Shown here piece after piece: positions 45,368 through 54,207 of a DNA stretch of 64,000 bases (position 1 is its first letter; every line of letters starts with the position of its first letter). A program made the position numbers and the translations under genes. Origin of the DNA: Lentzea guizhouensis (GTDB lineage: Bacteria; Actinomycetota; Actinomycetes; Mycobacteriales; Pseudonocardiaceae); NCBI RefSeq assembly GCF_001701025.1, contig NZ_CP016793.1, forward strand, positions 4,216,001 through 4,280,000, written 5' to 3'. The notes below the pieces were generated by a model. The model worked only from the letters and a program-made list of their open reading frames with translations, did not search any database and was not told the DNA's origin.

Positions 45368-46236
45368 GTCACGCCTGGATGCCCGCGTCGCCGTGTGGTG
45401 ACGGGTGCGTCGCCTCGGCACCGCGGACCGCGGGCAAGGTCAGACAGGCCTGGCGGGCGTTCACCGCCGTCACGGCGCTCCTGTGCGGCGTGTGGCTCGC
45501 GTTCGCCCTCCTGCTGCCCGGCAAGCAGCGGGAGAGCGTGGTGCGCCTGTGGTTCCACGCCGTGCTGCGCGCGTTCGGCGTGAGGCTCGAGGTGCACGGC
45601 CCGAAGAGGTTCCAGGCGGTGCCCCAGCGCGGCGTGCTGGTCGCGAGCAACCACGTGTCGTGGCTCGACGAGCTCGCGATCGACGCGGTGCAGCCGATCA
45701 AGCTCGTGGCGAAGAAGGACATCAAGAGCTGGCCGGTGCTCGGCAGGATCATCACGGCGGTCGGCACGGTCTACCTCGACCGGGAGAGGCTGCGCGAGCT
45801 GCCGAAGACCGTCGAGGAGCTGGCGGCGACGTTGCGCGGCGGCTCGGCGGTCGGCATCCACGCCGAGGGCACCACGTGGTGCGGGCTCGCGTCCGGCCGC
45901 TACAAGCCGGCGCTGTTCCAGGCCGCGCTCGACGCCGGTGTGCCGGTGCGGCCGATCGTGCTGCGCTACCGGGTCGACGGCCACGTGAGCACGCAGCCCG
46001 CGTTCATCGGCAGCGACACCCTGGTGGACTCGATCCGGCGGGTGCTGCGGGTCAAGGGCCTGACGGTCGAGGTGCACGTGCTCGACGAGATCGCTCCGGG
46101 GCGCGCGGCCGACCGCAGGGAGCTCGCGAAACTTGCCAAAGAGCAATCAAACCGCTTGACCTCGACCGAACTGGAAGTTGCACGATCTACCGGTGACACT
46201 CACCGCGCCCCGGCCGTCTCGCCTCTGGTCGCCTGA
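45364..46236 (+). CDS. Lysophospholipid-type acyltransferase, OlsA/PlsC-like (Rv3026c-like)
   Basis: The product is 290 residues. After a membrane helix (AFTAVTALLCGVWLAFALLL), the PlsC-type domain has ASNHVSWLDELAI (the HX4D motif in the form HVSWLD), GTVYLDRERL, and HAEGTTWCG followed by FQAALDAGVPVRPIVL. It acylates a hydroxyl on a glycerophosphate- or lyso-lipid-type acceptor. ATG 45364 overlaps the upstream gene by 4 bases, which supports a shared lipid product. The C-terminal 44 bases overlap the MFS gene. Confidence 0.85.
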   Translation: MSHAWMPASPCGDGCVASAPRTAGKVRQAWRAFTAVTALLCGVWLAFALLLPGKQRESVVRLWFHAVLRAFGVRLEVHGPKRFQAVPQRGVLVASNHVSWLDELAIDAVQPIKLVAKKDIKSWPVLGRIITAVGTVYLDRERLRELPKTVEELAATLRGGSAVGIHAEGTTWCGLASGRYKPALFQAALDAGVPVRPIVLRYRVDGHVSTQPAFIGSDTLVDSIRRVLRVKGLTVEVHVLDEIAPGRAADRRELAKLAKEQSNRLTSTELEVARSTGDTHRAPAVSPLVA

Positions 46237-47536
46237 CCGCCGCTGGCCCACGACGGGCATCCTCCTGCTGGTCACCCTGCTCGCCTTCGAGGCGATGGGG
46301 GTCGGCACGGCGATGCCCACCATGGTCCGCGAGCTCGAGGGCGAGGCGCTGTACGCGTGGCCGTTCCTCGCGAACCTCGCGGCGAGCGTCATCGCCACCG
46401 TGTTCTCCGGGCGCCTGTCCGACCGGCGCGGTCCCAAGCCCGCCGTCCTGATCGGTGTCGCCCTGTTCCTCGTCGGCCTGGTCGTCGCGGGTGTCGCGGA
46501 GACCATGACGGTGCTGCTCGCCGGCCGGGTCCTGCAGGGGCTCGGCGCCGGGTTCCTGATCGTCGCGATCTACGTCGTCATCGCGCTCGCCTACCCGGAG
46601 GCGGACCGGCCCGCCGTGTTCGGCGCGCTGTCGGCGGCCTGGGTGGTGCCGTCGCTGGTCGGTCCCGCGGTCGCCGGCTGGGCGACCGAGCACCTGACCT
46701 GGCGGCTGGTCTTCCTCGCGATCGTCCCGCTGGTGCTCATCGGCAGCGTGCTGCTGGTGCCGGTGCTGCGGAAGCTGCCGCCGCACACCGCGACACCGCC
46801 GGTGCGCCGGTTCCTCCCGGCCGCCGCGCTGGCCGCCGGTGCCGGGGTGGCGAGCCTGAGCTGGGCGTTGCAGCACCGGACGTGGTGGCTGCTGGCCGTC
46901 GCGGTGCTGCTGCTCACGCCCGCGGTGCGGATCCTGCTGCCCAAGGGCACGCTGACCGCCCGGCGCGGTCTCCCCGTCACGATCCTCGCGCGCGGCCTGC
47001 TCGCGGGCACGTTCTTCGCGGTCGAGAGCTTCATCCCGCTGACGCTGACCGTCGTGCACGGCTACTCGCCGCTGGAGGCCGGCATCCCGCTCACGGTGAG
47101 CGCGCTCGGCTGGGCCGGTGCGTCGATGTGGGCGTCGCGGCACCCCGAGATCGAGCGGTACACGCTCGTGCGGACCGGGTTCCTGTTCACCGCGACCGGC
47201 ATGGCGGCCGTGACGCTCATCGCACCCTCGTGGGGCCCCGCCTGGCTGACGTTCTTCCTGTGGGCCGTCGCGGGTGCCGGCATGGGCATGGCGACCTCCA
47301 GCGTCGGCGTGCTGATGATGGCCGCCTCACCCGAGCAGGACCGCGGTTTCAACTCCGCGGCGCTGCAGATCTCGGACATGCTCGGCTCCGCGACCATGAT
47401 CGGACTCGGCGGTGTGCTGGTGCTGGCGACCGCGCCCACGGCGGGCGTGGTGGTGCTGAACCTGTCGATGGCGGCGTTGGCCGTGGTGGGAGCGGTTCTG
47501 ACCGGGCCCCGCATGCGGGCTACGCTTGAGCCCTGA
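46193..47536 (+). CDS. MFS transporter
   Basis: The product is about 447 residues with 14-like or 12 hydrophobic helices; motif A is [13 protein letters not shown] after helix 2. [12 protein letters not shown] after helix 1 is typical of drug:proton antiporters of the DHA2-like group. The substrate is unknown. I prefer GTG 46193, six bases after CACGAT and 32 bases after a TTGACC-like box at 46156; TTG 46178 is in frame. Its stop overlaps the cysteine desulfurase ATG (TGATG). Confidence 0.82.
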
Positions 47537-48708
47537 TGGCTTATCTCGACCACGCCGCGACGACCCCGATGCACCCGGAGGCGGTCGCGGCCATGACCGA
47601 GGCGTTGTCCACCACGGGCAACGCCTCGTCGCTGCACACCTCCGGCAGGCGGGCGCGGCGCGCGGTCGAGGAGGCGCGGGAGGACATCGCCGACGCACTC
47701 GGCGCCCGGCCGTCCGAGGTGCTGTTCACCGGCGGTGGCACGGAGAGCGACAACCTCGCGGTCAAGGGCGTCTACTGGGCCCGCGCCGGCAAGCGCCGCG
47801 TGCTCGCCTCCGCGGTGGAGCACCACGCCGTGCTCGACGCCGTGGAGTGGCTGGAGCAGCAGGGCGCCGAGGTGACCTGGCTGCCGGCCGACGGGGTCGG
47901 CCGGGTGTCCGCCGAGACGGTCGCCGAGGCGCTGGACGACGACGTGGCGCTGGTCACGACGATGTGGGCGAACAACGAGGTCGGCACCATCAACCCGGTG
48001 CACGACATCGCCGCGTTGTGCGCCGAGCGCGGTGTGCCGTTCCACACGGACGCGGTGCAGGCCGTCGGCGCGGTGCCGGTGCACTTCGCCGAGTCGGGCG
48101 CGTCCGCGTTGACCATGACCGGCCACAAGGTCGGCGGGCCCTACGGCGTCGGGGTGCTGCTGCTGGCGCGGGACGTGAAGTGCGCGCCGCTGCTGCACGG
48201 CGGCGGCCAGGAACGCGACGTCCGCTCCGGCACGCTGGACGTGCCGTCGATCGTCGGGCTCGCGCGTGCGGTGCGGATCGCGGTGCAGGAGCAGGAGCAG
48301 CGGGCCGCCGAGCTGGTGGCGTTGCGCGAGGAGCTGATCTCGTCGGTGCGCGCGGTGGTGCCGGACGTGGTCGTCAACGGCGACCCGGTGGACCGGCTGC
48401 CCGGCAACGCGCACCTGACGTTCCCCGGCTGCGAGGGCGACAGCCTGCTGATGCTGCTCGACGCGCGCGGCGTCGAGTGCTCCACGGGCTCGGCGTGCAC
48501 CGCCGGTGTCGCGCAACCGTCCCACGTGTTGCTGGCGATGGGCGTCGAACCGTCGCTGGCGCGCGGGTCCTTGCGGTTCTCGCTCGGGCATACCTCGACC
48601 CGTGCCGACGTTGAAAAACTCGCGGACTTGATCGGCCCGGTGGTCGAGCGCGCGCGTACGGCAGGTCTGGCAGGCATGAGGCGGTCCCGGAAGGTGGTCA
48701 AGCAGTGA
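47536..48708 (+). CDS. Cysteine desulfurase (IscS/NifS family, Rv3025c-like)
   Basis: The product is 390 residues. It takes sulfur from cysteine by means of PLP and passes it on as a persulfide. [16 protein letters not shown] opens the protein; the PLP lysine is in [11 protein letters not shown] (about residue 195) and the catalytic Cys in [11 protein letters not shown] (about 314-320). Its stop overlaps the mnmA start by 4 bases, so this copy most likely supplies sulfur for tRNA thiolation, as IscS does for MnmA. The equivalent in M. tuberculosis is Rv3025c (iscS). Confidence 0.94.
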
Positions 48709-49787
48709 AGGTCCTCGCGGCGATGAGCGGCGGTGTCGACTCCGCGGTGGCGGCGGCCCGTGCCGTTGAAGCGGGACACGACGTGACGGGCGTGCACCTC
48801 GCGTTGTCGGCCAAGCCCGGCACCCTGCGCACCGGAGCCCGCGGCTGCTGCACCGTCGAGGACGCGCACGACGCCCGTCGTGCCGCCGACCTGATGGGCA
48901 TCCCGTTCTACGTCTGGGACTTCGCCGAGCGCTTCACCGAGGAGGTCGTCGAGGACTTCGTCGCGGAGTACGCCGCCGGCCGCACCCCGAACCCGTGCCT
49001 GCGCTGCAACGAGCGCATCAAGTTCGAGGCGTTGCTGGACAAGGCGATCGCGCTCGGGTTCGACGCGGTCTGCACCGGCCACTACGCGCGGCTGGAGCTC
49101 GTGGACGGCCGTCCCGAGCTGCGCCGCTCCGCCGACCTCGGCAAGGACCAGTCCTACGTGCTGGCCTCGCTGACCGCCGACCAGCTCGCGCACGCCATGT
49201 TCCCGTTGGGGGACACCACGAAGGACGACGTGCGGGTGGAGGCGGCCGCGCGCGGTCTGTCGGTCGCGAAGAAGCCGGACTCGCACGACATCTGCTTCAT
49301 CCCGGACGGCGACACCCAGAAGTTCCTCGCCTCCCGCATGGAGACCAAGCCCGGTCTGCTGATCGACGACGCGACCGGCGCCGTGCTCGGCAGGCACGCG
49401 GGCGTGCACGAGTTCACCGTCGGCCAGCGCAAGGGCCTCGGCATCGACGGCCCCGCCCCCGACGGCCGCCCGCGCTACGTGCTGGCGCTGGAGCCGGTGT
49501 CGGGCAACGTCCGAGTCGGCTCGGCCGAGAAGCTCGCGGTCACCGGCATCTCCGCCTCCTCCCCGATTACGCACGTCGAGCTGGACGGCCCGGTCGAGTG
49601 CGTCGCCCAGGTGCGCGCGCACGGCGGCACCGCACCCGCGGTGGCCGAGCTGGTCGACGGCGTGCTGCGGGTGCAGCTGCGCGAGCCGCTGAAGGGCGTC
49701 GCGCCCGGCCAGGCGGTGGCGGTCTACCGGCCGGACCCGGCGGGCGACCTGGTGCTGGCGAGCGCCACGATCGACGCGACCAGCTAA
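48705..49787 (+). CDS. mnmA: tRNA-specific 2-thiouridylase MnmA
   Basis: The product is 360 residues. It places sulfur on C2 of the wobble uridine-34 of Lys, Glu and Gln tRNAs. The ATP P-loop motif is [12 protein letters not shown] (residues 4-15); the two catalytic Cys lie in [12 protein letters not shown] (about residue 98) and DICFIPDGD (about 196). GTG 48705 overlaps the cysteine desulfurase stop (GTGA), a clear functional couple. [11 protein letters not shown] segment near residue 46 is as in the actinobacterial form. Matches Rv3024c (trmU). Confidence 0.95.
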
Positions 49788-49818
49788 TCCGGTTGCCGGG
49801 CTGGCTAGCGTCGAGGGT

Positions 49819-50526
49819 GTGACGTTCACCGACGCCGACAACGCCGCGCTGTACGACGAGACGGACCCGTGGGCGGGCCATCCGTCGGCCGCGTTCTACG
49901 ACGGGCTGGTCGACTCGGTGGCCGAGGTGCTCGACGTCGGGTGCGGCACCGGTCAGATGCTCATCGCGGCCAGGGAACGCGGGCACCGCGGCCGGCTCGT
50001 CGGGCTCGATCCGGACGCGCCGTCGCTGGAGCGGGCGCGCCGTCGTGCCGATGTCGAGTGGGTGCTCGGAAAGGCCCAGGACGCGCGCTGGGAGGGGGAG
50101 TTCGACCTCGCGGTGATGGCCAGCAACGCGTTCCAGTGCCTCGTGACCGACACCGATCTCCGTGTCGCGTTGGAGGCCGTCCACCGCGCGTTGCGGCCCG
50201 GCGGCAGGTTCGCGTTCGACACCCGCTACCCGGCCGCACGCGAGTGGGAGACCTGGCACGGCGCGCGCTACCCGGTGCGCGACCTGGAGGTGTCCTACGA
50301 CGTCGAGCGGGTCGAGGACGGCGTCGTCACGTTCACGGAGTCGGTGTCCAGGAACGGTGAGACGCTGCGGGTGGACCGGGCGTCGTTGCGGTTCCTGGAG
50401 GTGGCGGAGCTCAACGGGTTCCTCGCGGACGCCGGGTTCTCGGTCGAGGGGCAGTACGGCGACTGGGTGCGCGGCCCGGTCACCGCGCGGACCCGGTCGA
50501 TCGTCACCGTGGCGCTAGCGCGGTAG
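49819..50526 (+). CDS. Class I SAM-dependent methyltransferase
   Basis: The product is 235 residues. The SAM-binding stretch is EVLDVGCGTGQMLIAARERG (about residue 36), then LVGLDPDAPSLERAR and FDLAVMASNAFQCL. Start GTG 49819 is seven bases after TAGCGT (49806-49811) without a ribosome site. The target is unknown. Tail-to-tail overlap of 12 bases with the PLP enzyme gene. Confidence 0.83.
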   Translation: MTFTDADNAALYDETDPWAGHPSAAFYDGLVDSVAEVLDVGCGTGQMLIAARERGHRGRLVGLDPDAPSLERARRRADVEWVLGKAQDARWEGEFDLAVMASNAFQCLVTDTDLRVALEAVHRALRPGGRFAFDTRYPAAREWETWHGARYPVRDLEVSYDVERVEDGVVTFTESVSRNGETLRVDRASLRFLEVAELNGFLADAGFSVEGQYGDWVRGPVTARTRSIVTVALAR

Positions 50527-51378
50527 CCACTCCGAGTTCGCTCCACACAGGAGCACGCACGGCAGCTCGCCCGGCACGTCGCCCTTGAGGAACGCCGCGA
50601 ACGCCACGGCACCGGCGGGTTCGACGGCGAGGCGGAAGTCCTCCCACAGCCGGTCGCGGGCGGCCAGCAGCTCCTCGTCGGACACCAGCACCGACGTGAC
50701 GTCGTGCTGCCGCAGGATCTCCAGCGGCACCGAGCCGACGCGGGTGGCGCCGAGTGCCGACGCCGCGACGGAGTCCACCGGCGAGTCGACCGGCTCACCG
50801 GCTTCGAGGCCGCGGTGCACGGCGCAGCAACCGGACGGTTCGGCGTTCACGATCAACCTGCCACCGGACGCGAGCGCCGCACCGGCGATCAGGCCGCCGC
50901 CACCGGAGGCGATCGCGATGGTGTCGACCTCCGGCACGTCCTCGACGATCTCGCGGGTCACCGTGGACTGCCCCTCGATGACGACCGGGTCGTTGTAGGC
51001 CTCGACGTAGAGCGGGCCGAAGTCGTGCGCGGCGGCCGCGGCCTCGGCGTAGGTGGCACCGTGGCGGATCAGCTTGGCGCCCAACGCCTCGATGCGGCGG
51101 GTTTTCGTCTCGGGTGCGGTCACCGGCACGAACACGGTGGCGTGCATGCCGAGCAGCTGGGCGGCCTGCGCGACGGCGATGCCGTGGTTGCCGCCCGAGG
51201 CCGTGACGACCTCGCTGACACCGCCGGGCCCGGACAGCGTGAGCAGCTTGTTGACCGCGCCGCGCACCTTGAACGAACCGGTGAGCTGGAGGTGTTCCAG
51301 CTTGAGCACCACCGGGCGACCGTCCACAGCGGTGCGCAGGACGGGGGTGCGGCGGATGAAGTCGGAGAGCGGTCTCAT
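50515..51378 (-). CDS. PLP-dependent threonine dehydratase-like enzyme
   Basis: The product is 287 residues, shorter than biosynthetic threonine dehydratase because there is no regulatory ACT domain. The PLP lysine is in LTGSFKVRGAVNK (about residue 36), the Asn-Gly loop is TASGGNHGIAVAQAA, and the phosphate loop is IASGGGGLIAGAAL (about 157). It may deaminate serine or threonine, or act as a racemase. ATG 51378 overlaps the DUF6584-like stop by 4 bases (ATGA), so they form an operon. Confidence 0.88.
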   Translation of the reverse strand: MRPLSDFIRRTPVLRTAVDGRPVVLKLEHLQLTGSFKVRGAVNKLLTLSGPGGVSEVVTASGGNHGIAVAQAAQLLGMHATVFVPVTAPETKTRRIEALGAKLIRHGATYAEAAAAAHDFGPLYVEAYNDPVVIEGQSTVTREIVEDVPEVDTIAIASGGGGLIAGAALASGGRLIVNAEPSGCCAVHRGLEAGEPVDSPVDSVAASALGATRVGSVPLEILRQHDVTSVLVSDEELLAARDRLWEDFRLAVEPAGAVAFAAFLKGDVPGELPCVLLCGANSEWLPR

Positions 51379-51878
51379 GTGACCAGCTTCCACAAGAACT
51401 GCACCAGAGTCACGATTCCCAGCAGGAAACACACGATGACGAAGGTGCCGCCGACCATCACCACCAGACAGGCACCCCAGGACGTCTCCTCCTGCTCGGT
51501 CGTGTCGAGCTCGTCCTGCAGCTCGATCCGCGCCTCCAGGTAGAGGGACGCGAGGCGGGTGCGGGCGGTCTCGGTCGGCGCCTCCTCCAGGCGACCGGCC
51601 CAGTTCAACGCGACGAGGCGGACCTGGGCACGGCGGTAGGCGCGTTCGAACGCGAGCGTCTCCTCCGGATCGCGGTAGTCGGAGAGGTAGGTCCAGCGAC
51701 CTGCCTGCGCCGGCTCGCCGAGCACGCGGTAGACCTCGGCCAGGCGGTCGCGCAGATCGAGCCGGTGGGGATAGGTGCCGACGAGTCCCGCGAGGCGCTG
51801 ACGTGCGCGGAGCACGTTCGCGAGGTCGCCACGCCGCAACTCGTCGGCCGCTTTGTGGAGCGTCAGCTCTACCGGCAT
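51375..51878 (-). CDS. DUF6584-like protein: helical repeat region plus C-terminal membrane helix
   Basis: The product is 167 residues starting at ATG 51878 (MPVELTLHKAADELRRGDLA); the frame to 52055 is antisense to the neighbour. TPR-like helices follow (RARQRLAGLVGTYPHRLDLR, then DRLAEVYRVLGEPAQAGRW), then YLSDYRDPEETLAFERAYR, and one C-terminal membrane helix (LVVMVGGTFVIVCFLLGIVT). The pattern is the one I associate with DUF6584. Its role is unknown. It is divergent from a multi-pass membrane protein gene 36 bases away. Confidence 0.7.
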   Translation of the reverse strand: MPVELTLHKAADELRRGDLANVLRARQRLAGLVGTYPHRLDLRDRLAEVYRVLGEPAQAGRWTYLSDYRDPEETLAFERAYRRAQVRLVALNWAGRLEEAPTETARTRLASLYLEARIELQDELDTTEQEETSWGACLVVMVGGTFVIVCFLLGIVTLVQFLWKLVT

Positions 51879-51914
51879 GCCGAACAGTTTTGCAGGCGCG
51901 GCTAGCTTTGACCC

Positions 51915-53057
51915 GTGTTCGTCCTCTCGCTGCTGGTGTCCGGTCTCGCCTGGTGGCTCGGTCTGTACCTGCTCGCCCGCGACCCCGCCAAGCCGTTGCT
52001 GTGGTGGGCGGGTGCCGGCTTGATCGGCTACGCGGCCGTGGTCGTGGTGCCGCACCCGGTGTTGCTGGGGGTGCCCGCACTCGCGTGGACTGGGGCGATC
52101 CTGTTGCTGGCGCGGCCGGAGCTGATCCGCTGGTGGATCTTCGCGGTGGTGCCGGTCTTCGCCGCGTCGCTCTGGCTGCCGTGGCTCGTGCTGCTCCCAC
52201 TGGCCGCAGCGACGGCACTCGCCGTGAGGAAACGCGCTTACTTTTCACTCGTTGGGGTGATGTTCGCGCTCTCAGCGGCGGCGTTCCTGCTCGATTGGGT
52301 ACCGACCGCGGTCGCGTTGCCGGCGATCGGCTTCGACGTGCTCGTGTTCGGCGTCCTCGTCGCGGTCACCGACGCGGTCGAGGAAGGCCAGGCGATCCGC
52401 GCCGACATGCTGCGGTCGCTGGTGATCGCCGGGTTCACCGCCGTCCTGTTCGGCTCCCAGGTGCTGCTCTTCGACGGGCCGCAGCTGCTCGCGCACACGA
52501 CGGTCGCGGCGGCCGTCGCGGTGCAGGTGCTCGCGAACCCGCTCGCCGCCGCCGTCGACCGGCTCGCCGTGCCCGCCGTCGCCGCCGAACGCGCCGAGCT
52601 CCGCGAGGCCGTCGAGTCGCTGCCGAAACAACGTCCGCTGGTGACCGAGGACGAGGCCGAGTTCGCCCGGCTGACCCGCAAGGCGCTCAGCCACTACGGC
52701 GATCTCGGGAAGCTCGTCGCGAGCCCGTTGATCGCGCTGACCGACGAGGCGCCGCCGCTCGACCGGGCCGCGCAGCTGAAATCGATGTTGCTGACCAGCA
52801 TTCAACGGCTCAAGCCGGCGGACGGCGATTTCGGCACGAGCGACGAATGGCGTTACTACAACGCCCTGTACTTCTACTACGTCAAGGGAATCCGGCCGTA
52901 CTCGGTCCGCACCAAGCGCGAGGACCTCGACGCGGAGGACCGGCGCGCGTTGCAGTGGTTCGTGACCCAGGTGCCCGAGCGGACCCTGCACAACTGGCAG
53001 AACGCCGCCGCGCGCCTGGTCGCGGCGGACCTGATGGCAGGAGTTGGCAGCGCTTGA
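51915..53057 (+). CDS. Multi-pass membrane protein with soluble C-terminal domain, unknown function
   Basis: The product is 380 residues. The first 215 hold about eight hydrophobic helices; the last 165 are soluble and helical (RALTRKALSHYGDLGKL-type, then DEWRYYNALYFYYVKGIRPY and FVTQVPERTLHNWQNAAARL). GTG 51915 follows TAGCTT (51903-51908) by six bases. I do not recognise a named family. The C-terminal region, with a Trp/Tyr-rich segment, resembles the winged or helical tails of some actinobacterial regulators, but I make no functional claim. Confidence 0.72.
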   Translation: MFVLSLLVSGLAWWLGLYLLARDPAKPLLWWAGAGLIGYAAVVVVPHPVLLGVPALAWTGAILLLARPELIRWWIFAVVPVFAASLWLPWLVLLPLAAATALAVRKRAYFSLVGVMFALSAAAFLLDWVPTAVALPAIGFDVLVFGVLVAVTDAVEEGQAIRADMLRSLVIAGFTAVLFGSQVLLFDGPQLLAHTTVAAAVAVQVLANPLAAAVDRLAVPAVAAERAELREAVESLPKQRPLVTEDEAEFARLTRKALSHYGDLGKLVASPLIALTDEAPPLDRAAQLKSMLLTSIQRLKPADGDFGTSDEWRYYNALYFYYVKGIRPYSVRTKREDLDAEDRRALQWFVTQVPERTLHNWQNAAARLVAADLMAGVGSA

Positions 53058-53095
53058 CGTGGTTTCGGCAGCGTTCGCCGGGCCATGGTCGGGCC

Positions 53096-53494
53096 ATGTT
53101 GAAATTCGCCTTGAAACTCGACGGTGTCGCTTCCTTCGGCCTGGGCCTGCTGACCCTCCTGATCCGCCCCGAGGTCGGAATGCCGGTGGGCTGGCAGATC
53201 GGGCTCGGCTCTTTCTGCGTTGTTTACGGGCTCGGCGTGTTCTTCCTGGGAACGCGTGCCGTTCCGGACCGCCGGATCGTCCTGCTGGTCATCATCGGCA
53301 ACACGGTGTGGGCACTGGACAGCATTCTCACCGCGGGGCTGAAGTGGTTCCCGCTCACCGGTCTCGGTGTTGCGCTGGTGCTGGCCCAGGGGCTCGCGGT
53401 GCTCGGGTTCGCGGTGCTGCAGCTCATCGGCCTTCGGCGCGCAGGGTCCGGGACCGCCCCCGGAACTCGGCCACGATCTCAGTCCCTCGCCTGA
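53096..53494 (+). CDS. Small four-helix membrane protein
   Basis: The product is 132 residues with four membrane helices (VASFGLGLLTLLI, IGLGSFCVVYGLGVFFL, IVLLVIIGNTVWALDSIL, GVALVLAQGLAVLGFAVLQL). ATG 53096 is taken as the start. Small proteins with a GVASFGLGLLTL-type opening and a WALDS motif are known in several phyla without function. Its 3' end overlaps the thioesterase gene on the other strand by 71 bases. Confidence 0.7.
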   Translation: MLKFALKLDGVASFGLGLLTLLIRPEVGMPVGWQIGLGSFCVVYGLGVFFLGTRAVPDRRIVLLVIIGNTVWALDSILTAGLKWFPLTGLGVALVLAQGLAVLGFAVLQLIGLRRAGSGTAPGTRPRSQSLA

Positions 53495-53819
53495 CCGTGA
53501 TGTCGTAGATCCCGCTGCGGCCGAACCGGGTCCGTTCCACCGCCTCCGCCACGAGCTCGTCGCCCGCGTGCACGGGCCGGATGAAGTCGATCTCGGCCGT
53601 GGCGGCGACGGTGACGGACCCGGCCCTGTTGCAGGCGCACGCGAACGCGGAGTCCGCCAGAAGGAACACGTAACCGCCGTGCGCGATGCCGTGCCCGTTG
53701 AGCATCAGCTCGGTGATCGTCATCCGCAGCGACGCGTACCCGTCGCGCAGCTCGACCGGCGTGATGCCGAGGGTGGTGGAGGCCTTGTCCGCGGCCAGCA
53801 TCTCAGCAGGACCATTCAT
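53424..53819 (-). CDS. PaaI-type hotdog thioesterase
   Basis: The product is 131 residues with a single hotdog fold. The active-site loop is LNGHGIAHGGYVFLLADSAF (Asn, Gly and Asp as in PaaI), followed by ATAEIDFIRPVHAGDELVAE. It should hydrolyse aryl- or acyl-CoA such as phenylacetate-pathway intermediates, although no paa genes are present. The start is ATG 53819, with GTG 53837 as a six-codon-longer option. Confidence 0.88.
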   Translation of the reverse strand: MNGPAEMLAADKASTTLGITPVELRDGYASLRMTITELMLNGHGIAHGGYVFLLADSAFACACNRAGSVTVAATAEIDFIRPVHAGDELVAEAVERTRFGRSGIYDITVRRGTEIVAEFRGRSRTLRAEGR

Positions 53820-53872
53820 TCGTGGCAGCGTAATCACCCTGGCGGTGGTGTCACCCCGCGTCGACCCGGCCT

Positions 53873-53878
53873 TACTGT
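53873..53878 (+). promoter_or_regulatory. Possible -10 box upstream of Cys-rich short ORF
   Basis: TACTGT fits the TANNNT pattern and lies 36 bases before the ATG at 53915, leaving room for a short leader with the GGAGGTGG ribosome site. A -35 box is not clear. Confidence 0.3.
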
Positions 53879-53914
53879 CCGGATGCTTGATCGCTCAAAA
53901 CGGAGGTGGTCATC

Positions 53915-53980
53915 ATGGGTGGATGCTCTTGCTGCGGCGGATGCACGGGTCCGGGTTGCGGGTGCTGCAGCAGCTGTTAG
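53915..53980 (+). CDS. 21-residue peptide with eight cysteines (short ORF)
   Basis: From ATG 53915 to TAG 53978-53980 the frame codes 21 residues, eight of them Cys (positions 4, 6, 7, 10, 15, 17, 18 and 21); the others are Gly, Ser, Thr and Pro. GGAGGTGG lies six bases upstream, an excellent ribosome site. A 16-pair hairpin follows 20 bases after the stop, and a MetE-core-like gene starts 227 bases downstream. Two readings fit: a cysteine-responsive attenuator peptide, as described for polycysteine short ORFs in mycobacteria, or a metallothionein-like metal-binding peptide with its own terminator. Chance is unlikely given both ribosome site and terminator, but conservation is untested. Confidence 0.6.
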   Translation: MGGCSCCGGCTGPGCGCCSSC

Positions 53981-54000
53981 CAGGCTCGGACGCAGACGGA

Positions 54001-54036
54001 CGAAGGCCGGTGCGGACGACTCCGCGCCGGCCTTCG
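54001..54036 (+). terminator. Strong hairpin terminator after Cys-rich short ORF
   Basis: CGAAGGCCGGTGCGGA (54001-54016) pairs with TCCGCGCCGGCCTTCG (54021-54036) around a CGAC loop: 16 continuous pairs, one of them T-G. It lies between the short ORF and the MetE-like gene and can stop transcription from the former. Confidence 0.8.
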
Positions 54037-54140
54037 CCGTGCCGAGGAGGGAGTGGTGCGGGAACGCGGGGCGCGTCGCGTCCCCACACCACGTGCAGGG
54101 AGGTGCTCGAACGCTCAGCACCTGCTCAATCACGGTAAGT

Positions 54141-54191
54141 GGCCTAGACCATAGCGTCAATGGGTCTAGACCTCTTCTGTCCGCCGGACAG
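54141..54191. promoter_or_regulatory. Palindromes upstream of MetE-like gene
   Basis: GGCCTAGACC (54141-54150) and the perfect palindrome GGTCTAGACC (54163-54172) have centres 22 bp apart, about two helical turns. Next to them CTGTCCGCCGGACAG (54177-54191) is a palindrome with 7-bp arms. AACAAT (54195-54200) lies seven bases before GTG 54208 and may be the -10 box, so these are well placed as operators. Confidence 0.45.
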
Positions 54192-54207
54192 TGGAACAAT
54201 TCGGCGG

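Noticed and set aside
47062..48591. 509-codon frame on the minus strand
   Set aside because: It is antisense to the cysteine desulfurase and MFS genes and carries no motifs.
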